27,600 bases of DNA from Chryseosolibacter sp049791675 (GTDB taxonomy: Bacteria; Bacteroidota; Bacteroidia; Cytophagales; Cyclobacteriaceae): NCBI GenBank assembly GCA_049791675.1, contig JBARAD010000050.1, positions 1 through 27,600 on the forward strand, written 5' to 3'. Position numbers and translations under genes: made by a program. Below are positions 1 through 7,867 of the stretch, one piece after another; the stretch's first letter is position 1; each line of letters opens with the position of its first letter. The notes beneath the pieces were generated by a model. The model ran no database searches and was not told the origin of the DNA. It saw nothing but the letters and a program-made list of their open reading frames with translations.

Positions 1-296
1 GTTTTGTCCTAACGTTGACGTCAGTGATGAGAGGAATAAAGCAAACAGATTAGACGTAGTCTGCGTGATCACAATGGATCCGGTGAGGCCGTCAATTGAA
101 TGTCCAAAAAGTGATTCAAGTGTCGTCAGCGGGTTGAATGCGTTTCGTGCGAAAAAGGCAAGATCGTCTGGTTTTGATTTTAGGGTGGCGGTGTACGCAC
201 GACGATTACTTTCCTGTGTTGCCGCTTATTATGAAATAAGCTTAAATGTTGCAGTATTTCGGAAAGGTTTTTTACTATTGTATTGATCATTCCACG
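1..296. other. Left-edge stretch without a supported gene
   Basis: I see no convincing gene here. The one open frame on the + strand (65-286) is mixed in composition, resembles no family I know, and runs into the start of the next gene in another frame. The right end probably holds the promoter of the beta-barrel gene that starts at 297. The tail or start of a neighbouring gene outside the window could lie at the left edge, but nothing shows it. Confidence 0.5.
249..280 (+). promoter_or_regulatory. Candidate Bacteroidota-type promoter for the beta-barrel gene
   Basis: TACTATTG at 273-280 matches the Bacteroidota -7 element TAnnTTTG with one mismatch. A TTG at 249-251 lies 21 bases upstream, within the spacing seen for -33 elements of this phylum. 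Transcription would start near 287, giving a leader of only about ten bases before the ATG at 297. This is pattern matching only. Confidence 0.3.
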
Positions 297-884
297 ATGT
301 ACCGCCTGCTTCTTTATGTTTTTCTTTTTCCTGCAATTGGTTTTGCACAGACTGAGTTTGGAATTAAGGCCGGATTAAATATCTCTGACATTGTCATGAC
401 GAACTATGTCAATCCCGACGTAGAGTCTGGCCTAAGATTAAAACCTGGTTTGCATGCCGGTTTTTTTGTCAATGGAACTTTGAAGGAGCGCATTGGCCTT
501 GCCGCGGAACTTCTGTACAGTGATAAGGGCGTACGCGCAAACAACACCATCCATCTGCACTATATTGCGCTCCCTTTGCTGGTGCAATATCAACTAAGGG
601 AAAAGATTTTTGCTGAGATCGGCCCTGAGTTAGGATATATGCTTTCTGCGCGGTCTACCCTGGGAGACGAAGGGGGGACCTACAATAATAAATTGGATCT
701 GGCCCTCGATGCCGGCGTGCGTTTCAATACGACCAAAATGGTCTTCGATCTCCGGTATTGCGTGGGTCTCTTTAACGTGAAGGAACCGTTCGATGGTTAT
801 AATCCTCCCGGGGTTGAGAAAGTGAAATACCAGAACAGGGTGTTGCAGTTATCAGTTGGTTATAAGCTGTGGATACTCGAGTAG
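297..884 (+). CDS. Outer-membrane beta-barrel protein (PorT-like)
   Basis: A 195-residue secreted protein. It starts with a short hydrophobic signal peptide (residues 1-17) ending in F-A-Q, followed by E-F-G-I-K-A-G-L-N, the typical opening strand of the PorT/OMP_b-brl families common in Bacteroidota. Alternating hydrophobic and polar residues and a final strand ending in an aromatic-rich segment (L-S-V-G-Y-K-L-W) fit an eight-strand barrel in the outer membrane. The open frame extends upstream to 246, but the ATG at 297 is the start that places the signal peptide at the N-terminus. The next genes run on the opposite strand, so this looks monocistronic. The family is clear; substrate or partner is unknown. 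Members have been linked to adhesion, secretion or small-molecule passage, and nothing here decides between them. Confidence 0.85.
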   Translation: MYRLLLYVFLFPAIGFAQTEFGIKAGLNISDIVMTNYVNPDVESGLRLKPGLHAGFFVNGTLKERIGLAAELLYSDKGVRANNTIHLHYIALPLLVQYQLREKIFAEIGPELGYMLSARSTLGDEGGTYNNKLDLALDAGVRFNTTKMVFDLRYCVGLFNVKEPFDGYNPPGVEKVKYQNRVLQLSVGYKLWILE

Positions 885-924
885 CACCTGTGAACCGAAG
901 CTGAAAAAGACAATGGTTGATCGT

Positions 925-1110
925 TCAGATTTCGTCCGTGTCACGCCGCCTTTTCAGGAGGCTGATGCCGCCCGAAAAGAATATCAGTCCGAGTATGGCA
1001 AGGGCCCAGGGGTGCAGATCCACTATATTTTCGCCGAAGATACCCAGCACGCCCATCGTAAGACTGACAAATCCTGCCAGCGTAAGCAACATTGCAATGG
1101 CTTTAATCAT
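925..1110 (-). CDS. Small two-helix membrane protein
   Basis: A 61-residue protein with two hydrophobic segments (about residues 5-25 and 34-52) joined by a short polar loop with Asn, Asp and His, ending in a basic R-R-R cluster and an acidic tail. The positive residues after the second helix suggest a hairpin with both termini in the cytoplasm. The ATG lies 11 bases after the stop codon of the upstream gene, so the two are probably co-transcribed. I do not recognise a named family. Small size leaves doubt, but the clean helix pattern and tight spacing to a membrane-protein gene favour a real gene. Confidence 0.6.
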   Translation of the reverse strand: MIKAIAMLLTLAGFVSLTMGVLGIFGENIVDLHPWALAILGLIFFSGGISLLKRRRDTDEI

Positions 1111-1121
1111 GCGTGGCGGGT

Positions 1122-1595
1122 TTAGATCTTCTTTCTGTCGAGTAGATTGATAGCAGCCGCAGCAACCAGCCCGCCGATGAGGTACCAGGTGACGGTCAGG
1201 ATCTTTGTCTTCATTGTCCGGGTAGTAGCATCTTCATTCAATCCCAATGTTTTGGGCAACGCAACGGCGCCAATTCCTGCTCCGACGCCGAGTAAAGCTC
1301 CCCGGATGAGTGTACTTTTTTTATTACCGGTATCGGCCATGCTGTAATAAAGCGAGTTGCTTACAAGATCTCCTGCGAGTGCGATCGGGAATAATTTGCC
1401 GGCGGCCTGGGTGAGGATGTTATTTCCTTTCATGAGCCGGGCAACGGCGTTCATGCCCAACAGGTCCATTCTTGGTGCATCTTTGTCAAGCTTCTTGACG
1501 CTTTCATTCAAAAGCGTGAGGGTGCATGCTCCGGCAAGTCCTCCGATCGTGCTTCTTACGTTCATTTTTTTCTTCGTTGATTCACCCTGTTGCAT
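1122..1595 (-). CDS. Conserved membrane protein of unknown function
   Basis: About 157 residues. The N-terminal region has a small-residue-rich hydrophobic stretch (S-T-I-G-G-L-A-G-A) followed by N-E-S-V-K-K and D-A-P-R-M-D-L-L-G-M. The second half has three hydrophobic segments, including G-A-L-L-G-V-G-A-G-I-G-A-V, the conserved-looking L-P-K-T-L-G-L-N-E, and a C-terminal helix. Similar proteins with the D-A-P-R-x-D-x-L-G-M and L-P-x-x-L-G-L-N patterns are, from memory, frequent in Bacteroidota and uncharacterised. Start choice is uncertain: the frame opens with GTG at 1610, and ATGs follow at 1595 and 1565. I prefer the ATG at 1595; 1565 is also possible. It probably forms an operon with the 61-residue membrane protein downstream. 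Confidence 0.75.
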   Translation of the reverse strand: MQQGESTKKKMNVRSTIGGLAGACTLTLLNESVKKLDKDAPRMDLLGMNAVARLMKGNNILTQAAGKLFPIALAGDLVSNSLYYSMADTGNKKSTLIRGALLGVGAGIGAVALPKTLGLNEDATTRTMKTKILTVTWYLIGGLVAAAAINLLDRKKI

Positions 1596-1653
1596 AAAAT
1601 TGAATGCCACAACAGGTTGATAAGCGCAAATCGGTATGATGCTTCCAGCGATA

Positions 1654-2562
1654 TCAGTCGAAAACCTTCATCTCCTGGACGAGACTATCCAGGTAGGATT
1701 CATCTTCCGATGTCTGTACCAGCTCGCGGGGAGGAACACCTTTTTCCCGGGCAATGGCTGCTATCCTTCCCTGACCATTGAATAAAACGTCCGGCACGTG
1801 GCCCGCAATCGGATCCCGGTAGGCCTCCCGTGGTGATATAATGGTCCATCCATTTGCTTTCAGATGGCTGATCAGATCGCCGAGGAAAAGCGCGGCGACA
1901 TCGTTCTCGTGGAGCAGGAGTACATGTTTGGGAGAACGACCCAGGTGGTTGCGTGCAATCTGATCATAAAACAAAAGGCTGTTGAAAATGTGATCGACGT
2001 AGATCTTCCGGAGTTTTGCTTCATTGATATTCTTTTGATCTGCTTTAGCCTGTTTCACGAGATGGTTCAGATACCAATCGTAATTGTCTACGGTCACATA
2101 ACCGTTCGAAAGCTGTAGCGCTTTCAGCGCGGCACGGATCGAGTCGCGTGCCGGCACTGTTCTTCCCTCGTCAAGGTACGGATACCGGAACCACGGCATA
2201 TACCCTTTGTATGTACGCAGGAGACTGTCCGCCGTGCTCACATCCCGGATGTAGTTAGCGGTGCCTGACCGGTGTATCCAAACGTGACTATGGGAATGAT
2301 TGGCAAGCAAATGACCGGCCCTTACATACCGTTGCAGCCGTGGCCGGTTAGCAGATGAGATGTTGCCCGTTAGTACAAAGAAGGCAGCTTCCTTTACCTT
2401 GTGATGTTTGAGGTGGTCGATAATCTGTTTGGTCCGTTCCTCCCCGGTAAACAGGGGGCCGTCTCCAGTAGGCGCGTCATCAAAAGTGATCGCGATTTCC
2501 TGTGCAACAGTGTTGAAGTATATCAGCGATAGAAAAACAACAATGAGTCTTGTCACAAACAA
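1654..2562 (-). CDS. Secreted polysaccharide deacetylase (NodB domain)
   Basis: A 302-residue protein with a signal peptide (about residues 1-20, ending V-A-Q) followed at once by the NodB domain. The T-F-D-D motif (residues 26-29) supplies the catalytic base and a metal ligand. H-S-H-S-H (89-93) supplies the two metal-binding histidines. R-Y-P-Y is the third motif, and L-L-L-H-E near residue 218 matches the C-terminal catalytic His motif. All expected catalytic elements of carbohydrate esterase family 4 are visible, so it should be an active metal-dependent N- or O-deacetylase in the periplasm or at the surface. The substrate (chitin, peptidoglycan, xylan or an exopolysaccharide) cannot be read from sequence. 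The last ~60 residues extend past the usual domain. It lies downstream of a terminator that separates it from the 68-residue gene. Confidence 0.9.
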   Translation of the reverse strand: MFVTRLIVVFLSLIYFNTVAQEIAITFDDAPTGDGPLFTGEERTKQIIDHLKHHKVKEAAFFVLTGNISSANRPRLQRYVRAGHLLANHSHSHVWIHRSGTANYIRDVSTADSLLRTYKGYMPWFRYPYLDEGRTVPARDSIRAALKALQLSNGYVTVDNYDWYLNHLVKQAKADQKNINEAKLRKIYVDHIFNSLLFYDQIARNHLGRSPKHVLLLHENDVAALFLGDLISHLKANGWTIISPREAYRDPIAGHVPDVLFNGQGRIAAIAREKGVPPRELVQTSEDESYLDSLVQEMKVFD

Positions 2563-2626
2563 ATCTTTATTTATTGCCCAAAGTACAAATATTCGATTTC
2601 TATAACGACATCGAAATAAGGTGCAA

Positions 2627-2653
2627 ATAAAAAAGACCGGCGTTAGCCAGTCT
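2627..2653 (-). terminator. Rho-independent terminator after the 68-residue gene
   Basis: Read on the - strand, AGACTGGC, a four-base loop and GCCGGTCT form an eight-base stem with one G-U pair, followed by a run of T residues. It lies just past the stop codon of the gene at 2687-2893, so that gene and the deacetylase at 1654-2562 are probably separate transcription units. Confidence 0.8.
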
Positions 2654-2686
2654 GGTTTGTATGGGTATTAAATTCTACACAGGGAT

Positions 2687-2893
2687 CTAATGAAGTACTC
2701 CGTTGTTTATTTTTGATGGAGGGTTCCGGTAATAGGAATCAAGGATAAAACTTACGATGGAACGGATGTCCAGATCGCCCTGCTCAACAGAGTGTTTCAG
2801 GATCCCGTCCTCGTACAACTGAAACTGCCGTTTGCCAGCAAAATCAACTACTTTGTACTGATACGGCTGGCCTTTGTAATAGACTTCTTTCAT
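2687..2893 (-). CDS. Small protein of unknown function
   Basis: A 68-residue, probably cytoplasmic protein with no signal peptide or membrane segment. The sequence reads as a compact beta-rich N-terminal half (repeated Tyr, Lys and Val in short strands, then a Q-F-Q-L-Y-E-D-G turn) followed by a helix (D-I-R-S-I-V-S-F-I-L-D-S-Y-Y). It has an ATG start and a strong terminator right after it, which supports a real monocistronic gene. I do not recognise the family. Confidence 0.6.
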   Translation of the reverse strand: MKEVYYKGQPYQYKVVDFAGKRQFQLYEDGILKHSVEQGDLDIRSIVSFILDSYYRNPPSKINNGVLH

Positions 2894-3535
2894 AGCGGAT
2901 TAAGTTTAATGTCAAACCATCCTTGAACACACTGATCCTGTCAGGCTAAAGTGCCCGGTAAAATGGACATTTCAAACGTTTTCAGACGGCGAAGGAGTAT
3001 TTTAAAAACGTATGCCTGCTTTGTGAAGACCCCGATTTCTGACGTTCGAACATAAGTTTTCCGATTCCCGTAAATCCGTATTTGTCGTGCAGCGACTGAA
3101 GCGAATACACTTATCCGGAAATGTCAGTCACCCCTTATCTCTCGGCTTCTTGAAATTGCGGTGTAAGATCATTTTGCTTTTGTTATGGACACGGCCTCCG
3201 CTGGCATACTGACGTCCAAATGAATCACTTGTACCAATGGCCGGTTGGTTTCCTGCGTGCGGTTACAATCACCTGTAGCCGGGTCTCTGTAAATGAATCT
3301 ACGCCATTACCGGCAATAAGAATTATTTTTATCCTTCATCATGACGGAAGACAAGGTGAAGCAGCAGGGCGTACTTTTTAGGAATTGATTCTACATTTTG
3401 GGGGCACTATGTGGAAATCAAATGCGTTATCTTTGTCTGACAGTCAATCGTTCTGTTTTCGTCTGCAAAGAATACAGAAATCGTTTTGCGATTGACAAAG
3501 GAATTAATAACCCACTGTAAATAATATTCCGACGC
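2894..3535. other. Long intergenic region upstream of the metalloprotease gene
   Basis: About 640 bases between divergent genes. I find no open frame of credible composition, no RNA gene and no strong hairpin. The only recognisable element is the promoter-like TATCTTTG at 3428-3435. The region could hold regulatory sites for either flanking gene or the remains of a lost gene; the sequence does not decide. Confidence 0.5.
3428..3435 (+). promoter_or_regulatory. Candidate -7 promoter element for the metalloprotease gene
   Basis: TATCTTTG is a perfect match to the Bacteroidota -7 consensus TAnnTTTG. Transcription would start near 3442, giving a leader of about 95 bases. No good -33 TTTG lies at the normal distance: the nearest (3397-3400) is 27 bases upstream, so the call rests on the -7 element alone. 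Confidence 0.35.
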
Positions 3536-6004
3536 ATGAGAATTCCCTTCCTTTTTTTTCTGGTGCTGTTTTCTTCAACAGCTGCGACTGCGCAAACTTT
3601 AGAGGCCCTTACACGCCTGCGACAGGATACGGTGAAGCAGGATACGGTGAAACGGGAAACCCCTTCTTCTGTTCCGGCGGGAAACGAACAACTTTCCGCG
3701 CCGAGGAATTATTATAATCTGATGCGCAATCGGCAGGTGCTGCGCAAAGGATTGTTTTCAGTCCACAAAGTCGCTGACAACTACTACTTTGAAATCCCGG
3801 ACAGCATCCTGGGACGGGATTTGCTGGTCGTCGCGCGCATTGCCCAGGGTGCAGCGGGTGTCCGTCCCGGCTATACCGGGTACGCTGGAGACCAGATCGG
3901 CAGTACGATCATTCGTTTCGAGAAAGGTCCCGGTCATAAGCTCTTTCTCCGGCGCATTACTTATGAAGAACAGGCGGGTGATACGACCGATGCGATGTAT
4001 CACGCGGTCGTGCGATCAAACCTTCAACCACTGGTAGCTGCCTTTGGTATTGGCGCGTATTCTCCCAACGGTAAGGGTAGTGTGATCGATGTGACGAGCT
4101 ACATCAACGGTGATAACGACATTTTCTTTTTCAACGCTGCGACCCGCAAATCCATGCGGGTAGGAAACCTGCAGAATAACATGTGTTACATACAGGATAT
4201 CAGTGCCTTCCCGATGAATGTTGAGATCCGTACCATTAAAACCTACACGCAGTCCAATTCACGCTCGACTTTTACGATGGAATTGAATACATCCATTGTG
4301 TTGCTTCCGGAAGTTCCGATGCGCAAGCGGCTGGCCGATAAAAGGGTAGGGTATTTCACAGAACGCTATACCGATTACGATGCGAATCCGCATGGTGTGA
4401 AGGTGGTGAGTTTTATCAAGCGTTGGCGCCTGGAGCCGAAGCCCGAAGATGTGGACCGCTACAAGCGGGGTGAGTTGGTCGAGCCACAGAAGCCCATTAT
4501 ATACTATATTGATCCCGCCACGCCCAAGAAATGGGTTCCCTATCTGATCAAGGGTATCGAAGACTGGCAGGAAGCGTTCGAGCGTGCCGGATTTAAGAAT
4601 GCGATCCAGGCGCGCACTGCGCCAAAAGGCGATGAGTCGGTATGGAGCCTGGAGGATGCGCGCCATTCGGCGATCGTCTATAAACCTTCGTCTTTTGCCA
4701 ATGCGGCGGGTCCGATCATTACAGATCCCAGGAGCGGCGAAATTCTGGAAAGCCACATTAACTGGTATCATAACCTTATGTCTATACTCCGCAACTGGTA
4801 CCTCATCCAATGCGGTCCGACCGATGCGCGGGCGCAGAAGATGTACTTTGATGATGCCTTGATGGGCGAACTGATCCGTTCTGTTGCGGCTCACGAAGTA
4901 GGGCATACGTTGGGGCTTACCCATAACTTCGGCGCCAGTTCCACCGTGCCGGTGGAAAAGCTTCGCGACAGGGAATGGCTGGAAATACACGGACATACTC
5001 CTTCCATCATGGACTATGCGCGTTTCAATTATGTAGCGCAGCCGGAAGATAGCGTCGGGGAGCGCGGTCTTATCAGCAGGATCGGGGCGTACGATCTGTG
5101 GGCCATCGAGTGGGGGTACCGTTGGTACCCGGATCTTAAATCTCCCGAAGAAGAAAGACCTGTTCTCAACTCGTGGATTGTTGAGAAGATGGAAGATGAC
5201 CGCGCCTTGTGGTTTGGTTCCGAGTTTTCTTCCGACGATCCGCGCACCCAGACTGAAGACCTTGGAAACAACGCCATGAAGGCCGGGGAATACGGAATCA
5301 GGAATCTTCAACGCGTCATCGCCAGCCTGATGAAGTGGACCTACAAGGAAAATGAAGGTTACAATGATCTGAAGGATCTTTACGGTGGAATACTCCGGCA
5401 GTTCGACTATTATGTTGGCCATGTGCTCTCAAACATCGGAGGCATTTACGAAACGCCGAAGCTGGCGAACCAGGCCGGCCCTGTTTATCAGATGGTGCCC
5501 CTCAAAACGCAGCACGAAGCGATTGAATTCCTGAAGGCCCAGGTCTTGACCACCCCCGCCTGGCTTCTCGACACCATGATCCTCGCCCGCGTGGGAGATT
5601 CACCGACCCAAACCATCGCCAGGTCACAGGACCGTGTGCTCAATACGTTGCTGAGCACCAATACGGTGAGTAAACTTGCTGTCAATGAAGCGATGTACGG
5701 TGACAACGCCTATCGGCTCATTGACTACTTCAATGACATTGACGACGCCATGTGGACAGAAGTAAGGGAAGAAAAATCCATCGATCTTTACCGGAGAAAT
5801 CTTCAGCGTGCCTACATTGAAGACCTGATCAGCCTTTCCAATAAGTCAGGAAAAGACTTTCGCGACGCGGCGCCCATCGTAAAGAACAAACTCGGCGAAA
5901 TCCACGCGACCATCAAAAAGGGGATACGCAAGATCGATGACCCGATGACGCAATATCACCTGAAGTTCATACAGAACAGGCTGGAGGAGGTCATTGAAGA
6001 ATAA
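3536..6004 (+). CDS. Secreted zinc-dependent metalloprotease (metzincin, DUF5117/DUF4953 type)
   Basis: An 822-residue protein with a signal peptide (about residues 1-19, ending T-A-Q). The zinc site is H453-E-V-G-H457-T-L-G-L-T-H463, the full metzincin signature HExxHxxGxxH, and the S-I-M-D-Y segment at 490-494 provides the Met-turn (M492). The architecture, with an N-terminal DUF5118/DUF5117-like region, a catalytic region and a long DUF4953-like C-terminal part, is that of large zinc proteases abundant in Bacteroidota. It should act in the periplasm or outside the cell as an endopeptidase with unknown substrate. A 15-base tandem duplication near the N-terminus adds a Q-D-T-V-K repeat. A strong hairpin follows the stop codon. 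Long open frames on the opposite strand within the gene are shadows. Confidence 0.92.
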   Translation: MRIPFLFFLVLFSSTAATAQTLEALTRLRQDTVKQDTVKRETPSSVPAGNEQLSAPRNYYNLMRNRQVLRKGLFSVHKVADNYYFEIPDSILGRDLLVVARIAQGAAGVRPGYTGYAGDQIGSTIIRFEKGPGHKLFLRRITYEEQAGDTTDAMYHAVVRSNLQPLVAAFGIGAYSPNGKGSVIDVTSYINGDNDIFFFNAATRKSMRVGNLQNNMCYIQDISAFPMNVEIRTIKTYTQSNSRSTFTMELNTSIVLLPEVPMRKRLADKRVGYFTERYTDYDANPHGVKVVSFIKRWRLEPKPEDVDRYKRGELVEPQKPIIYYIDPATPKKWVPYLIKGIEDWQEAFERAGFKNAIQARTAPKGDESVWSLEDARHSAIVYKPSSFANAAGPIITDPRSGEILESHINWYHNLMSILRNWYLIQCGPTDARAQKMYFDDALMGELIRSVAAHEVGHTLGLTHNFGASSTVPVEKLRDREWLEIHGHTPSIMDYARFNYVAQPEDSVGERGLISRIGAYDLWAIEWGYRWYPDLKSPEEERPVLNSWIVEKMEDDRALWFGSEFSSDDPRTQTEDLGNNAMKAGEYGIRNLQRVIASLMKWTYKENEGYNDLKDLYGGILRQFDYYVGHVLSNIGGIYETPKLANQAGPVYQMVPLKTQHEAIEFLKAQVLTTPAWLLDTMILARVGDSPTQTIARSQDRVLNTLLSTNTVSKLAVNEAMYGDNAYRLIDYFNDIDDAMWTEVREEKSIDLYRRNLQRAYIEDLISLSNKSGKDFRDAAPIVKNKLGEIHATIKKGIRKIDDPMTQYHLKFIQNRLEEVIEE
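3623..3652 (+). repeat. 15-base tandem duplication inside the metalloprotease gene
   Basis: Two adjacent copies of CAGGATACGGTGAA(G/A), differing only in the last base, encode two copies of Q-D-T-V-K just after the signal peptide, in a low-complexity linker before the folded region. The unit is a multiple of three, so copy-number change keeps the frame. Confidence 0.85.
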
Positions 6005-6035
6005 TATCGGCTCCTGACCAAACAAATGGTCTCTG

Positions 6036-6070
6036 ATACAGGGGTGTGGCATACCGCACCCCTGTATTTG
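6036..6070 (+). terminator. Hairpin, probable terminator of the metalloprotease gene
   Basis: ATACAGGGGTGTGG and CCGCACCCCTGTAT pair over 14 bases (one G-T pair) around a CATA loop, 32 bases after the stop codon. The T-run after the stem is short (ATTTGT), so termination may be leaky or the hairpin may mainly protect the transcript end. Confidence 0.5.
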
Positions 6071-6126
6071 TGGGAGCCCTATCCACTTTCATCGTTCCGA
6101 ACCTGCATCCAGGCGAGGCAAGGACC

Positions 6127-6155
6127 CGATAACTTTCACCCAAAACGGGTTATCG
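6127..6155. other. Inverted repeat upstream of the permease gene
   Basis: CGATAAC at 6127-6133 and GTTATCG at 6149-6155 form a perfect seven-base dyad around a 15-base centre, about 100 bases before the permease start codon. The position suits a regulator binding site, but the arms are short enough to occur by chance. Confidence 0.25.
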
Positions 6156-6258
6156 TGGCGATGAGGATTTGCCGCCCGGCACCGAAATCCTCTTTTTTCT
6201 GGAAATTCTTCCATCGAATCCGGGAGATTTACGTAAACTCACTTTACGAATCACCCCT

Positions 6259-7860
6259 ATGCTGAGGAATTTCTTCAAAACCGCTCTCCGGAACATCATC
6301 AAATACCGGGCTTACTCACTTATCAATTTTGTCGGGCTGACATCGGGACTGGCCCTTTCGTTGCTGATCATCACCTATGTGCGTTCGGAGTTGAGTTATG
6401 ATCGTTTTCATACGAAGGCTGATCGCATTTACAGGTTGCGTTATACTGCCCCGAACGGCATGGAGCTGGCGACTACACCTCCGCCCATTGCGCCACGCTT
6501 GAAGGAGTTTTTCCCCGAAGTAGAGGATGCCGGCAGAATGTACGGGAGAAATGTAAGCATCTCGCGCCCTGACGATAGCGAAGTCTTTGAAGAGACCGAT
6601 GTCTTCTTTGCTGACCCGGCCATCATGAATATTCTTTCCTTCGAATTTGTCAAGGGCACTCCCGAAGGTGCGCTCAACGATGAGTTCACGGTGCTGATCA
6701 CCGAGGAAATGGCGACCAAATATTTTGGTGAAAGAAATCCGGTAGGCCAGACGTTACGTTTCTCGAATGCCCATGCCTTTACGGTGACAGGAGTTGTTAA
6801 GAACTTTCCGATCAATTCCCACATCCGCTTTAATATGCTTGTGCCCTACGAAAACATGTACGATCTGGAAACAGATCAGGCTGCGACCGCGATGCGCCAT
6901 AACTTCGAGATCAATTATGTGATCAGTCATTCCTATACGTATGTTATGCTCAAACCTGGTGCTGATCCTGCATCGGTGAATAGCAAAATGGGTGATTTCA
7001 TTAAAAAATATGCACAACCTTCACTTCAGGTTGGTCAGGTTTTCGCGCTCATGCCATTGGTGGACATTCATTTGAACAGCACACTGCTGGCGGAACCGTC
7101 TCCCACCAATTCTATGAGCAATCTCATCATTTTTGCGGGCATCGGGATGCTGACCCTACTCATTGCCAGTATTAATTATATCAACCTGAGCACAGCCCAA
7201 TCACTCACGCGGATCAAGGAAATCGGTATCCGTAAGATCATGGGCTCCATGCGATATCAGTTGATCAGTCAGTTTCTCGCTGAAAGTTTCCTGTTTTGTC
7301 TGATAGCCCTGCTACTATCCTTTGCCATATTTCATAGCCTGCTGCCCATGCTGAATGAAGTAACGGGGAAGAACCTGCAGTTCAATGAGGTGGTAGACTC
7401 ATTCTTGATGTTCTCCTCCCTGATCCTGCTTGTGATCATCACCTTGCTGGCAGGCGGCTATCCTGCCTATTTTGTCACCAGGTTTAATTCTGTCCACGCG
7501 TTGAAGGGAGATCGCTTACCGCTGGGAGGCAGTCAGTTCATGCGGAAGGTCCTGGTGGTGTTTCAACTGACCATTGCGTGCATGCTGTTAACAGGGTCCC
7601 TGATCATCATGAAACAGATAGACTTCCTCGACAATCGTCCACTCGGATTCAAGAAAGACCAGGTTATTACGGTGCCGCTTTTCAGTCAAAACGTGAATGG
7701 AATATTTCGTCAGGATGATTCAACCTACCGGAACAGATTGCAGAGTTTCAGGAACATGATCGAAGCGCAGTCTGGCGTAAGGAAGACCACACTGTCATCC
7801 ACACCTCCCGGATTGGGCGCTATGTTCCGCGGAACCGTTCCCGAAGGATTCACCGAGTGA
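6259..7860 (+). CDS. ABC transporter permease (MacB/FtsX type), N-terminal part of a frameshifted gene
   Basis: 533 residues, ending early at a TGA. It has a cytoplasmic N-terminus (M-L-R-N-F-F-K-T-A-L-R-N), TM1 at about 20-41, and a periplasmic MacB-like domain (about 45-285). An FtsX-type membrane block follows (about 290-445), with the cytoplasmic E-I-G-I-R-K-I-M-G-S motif after its first helix, then another helix near 440-455 and the start of a second periplasmic domain. Removing T7858 would join this frame to the one at 7868-8695 and give an ~811-residue protein, the normal length for this Bacteroidota family. The intact gene is therefore 6259-8695. The frame extends upstream to 6169, but the ATG at 6259 matches the family N-terminus. 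Such permeases usually pair with an MacB-type ATPase to export lipoproteins, peptides or toxins; no ATPase gene is adjacent. Confidence 0.88.
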   Translation: MLRNFFKTALRNIIKYRAYSLINFVGLTSGLALSLLIITYVRSELSYDRFHTKADRIYRLRYTAPNGMELATTPPPIAPRLKEFFPEVEDAGRMYGRNVSISRPDDSEVFEETDVFFADPAIMNILSFEFVKGTPEGALNDEFTVLITEEMATKYFGERNPVGQTLRFSNAHAFTVTGVVKNFPINSHIRFNMLVPYENMYDLETDQAATAMRHNFEINYVISHSYTYVMLKPGADPASVNSKMGDFIKKYAQPSLQVGQVFALMPLVDIHLNSTLLAEPSPTNSMSNLIIFAGIGMLTLLIASINYINLSTAQSLTRIKEIGIRKIMGSMRYQLISQFLAESFLFCLIALLLSFAIFHSLLPMLNEVTGKNLQFNEVVDSFLMFSSLILLVIITLLAGGYPAYFVTRFNSVHALKGDRLPLGGSQFMRKVLVVFQLTIACMLLTGSLIIMKQIDFLDNRPLGFKKDQVITVPLFSQNVNGIFRQDDSTYRNRLQSFRNMIEAQSGVRKTTLSSTPPGLGAMFRGTVPEGFTE

Positions 7861-7867
7861 GGACAAT

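Noticed and set aside
65..286. 73-codon + strand frame at the left edge
   Set aside because: Low similarity to any protein pattern; it overlaps the promoter of the beta-barrel gene.
4259..5422. 387-codon open frame antisense to the metalloprotease gene
   Set aside because: It lies wholly inside a gene with a clear zinc-protease signature, and its product has no recognisable domain, signal or helix pattern. It is a shadow of codon bias on the other strand.
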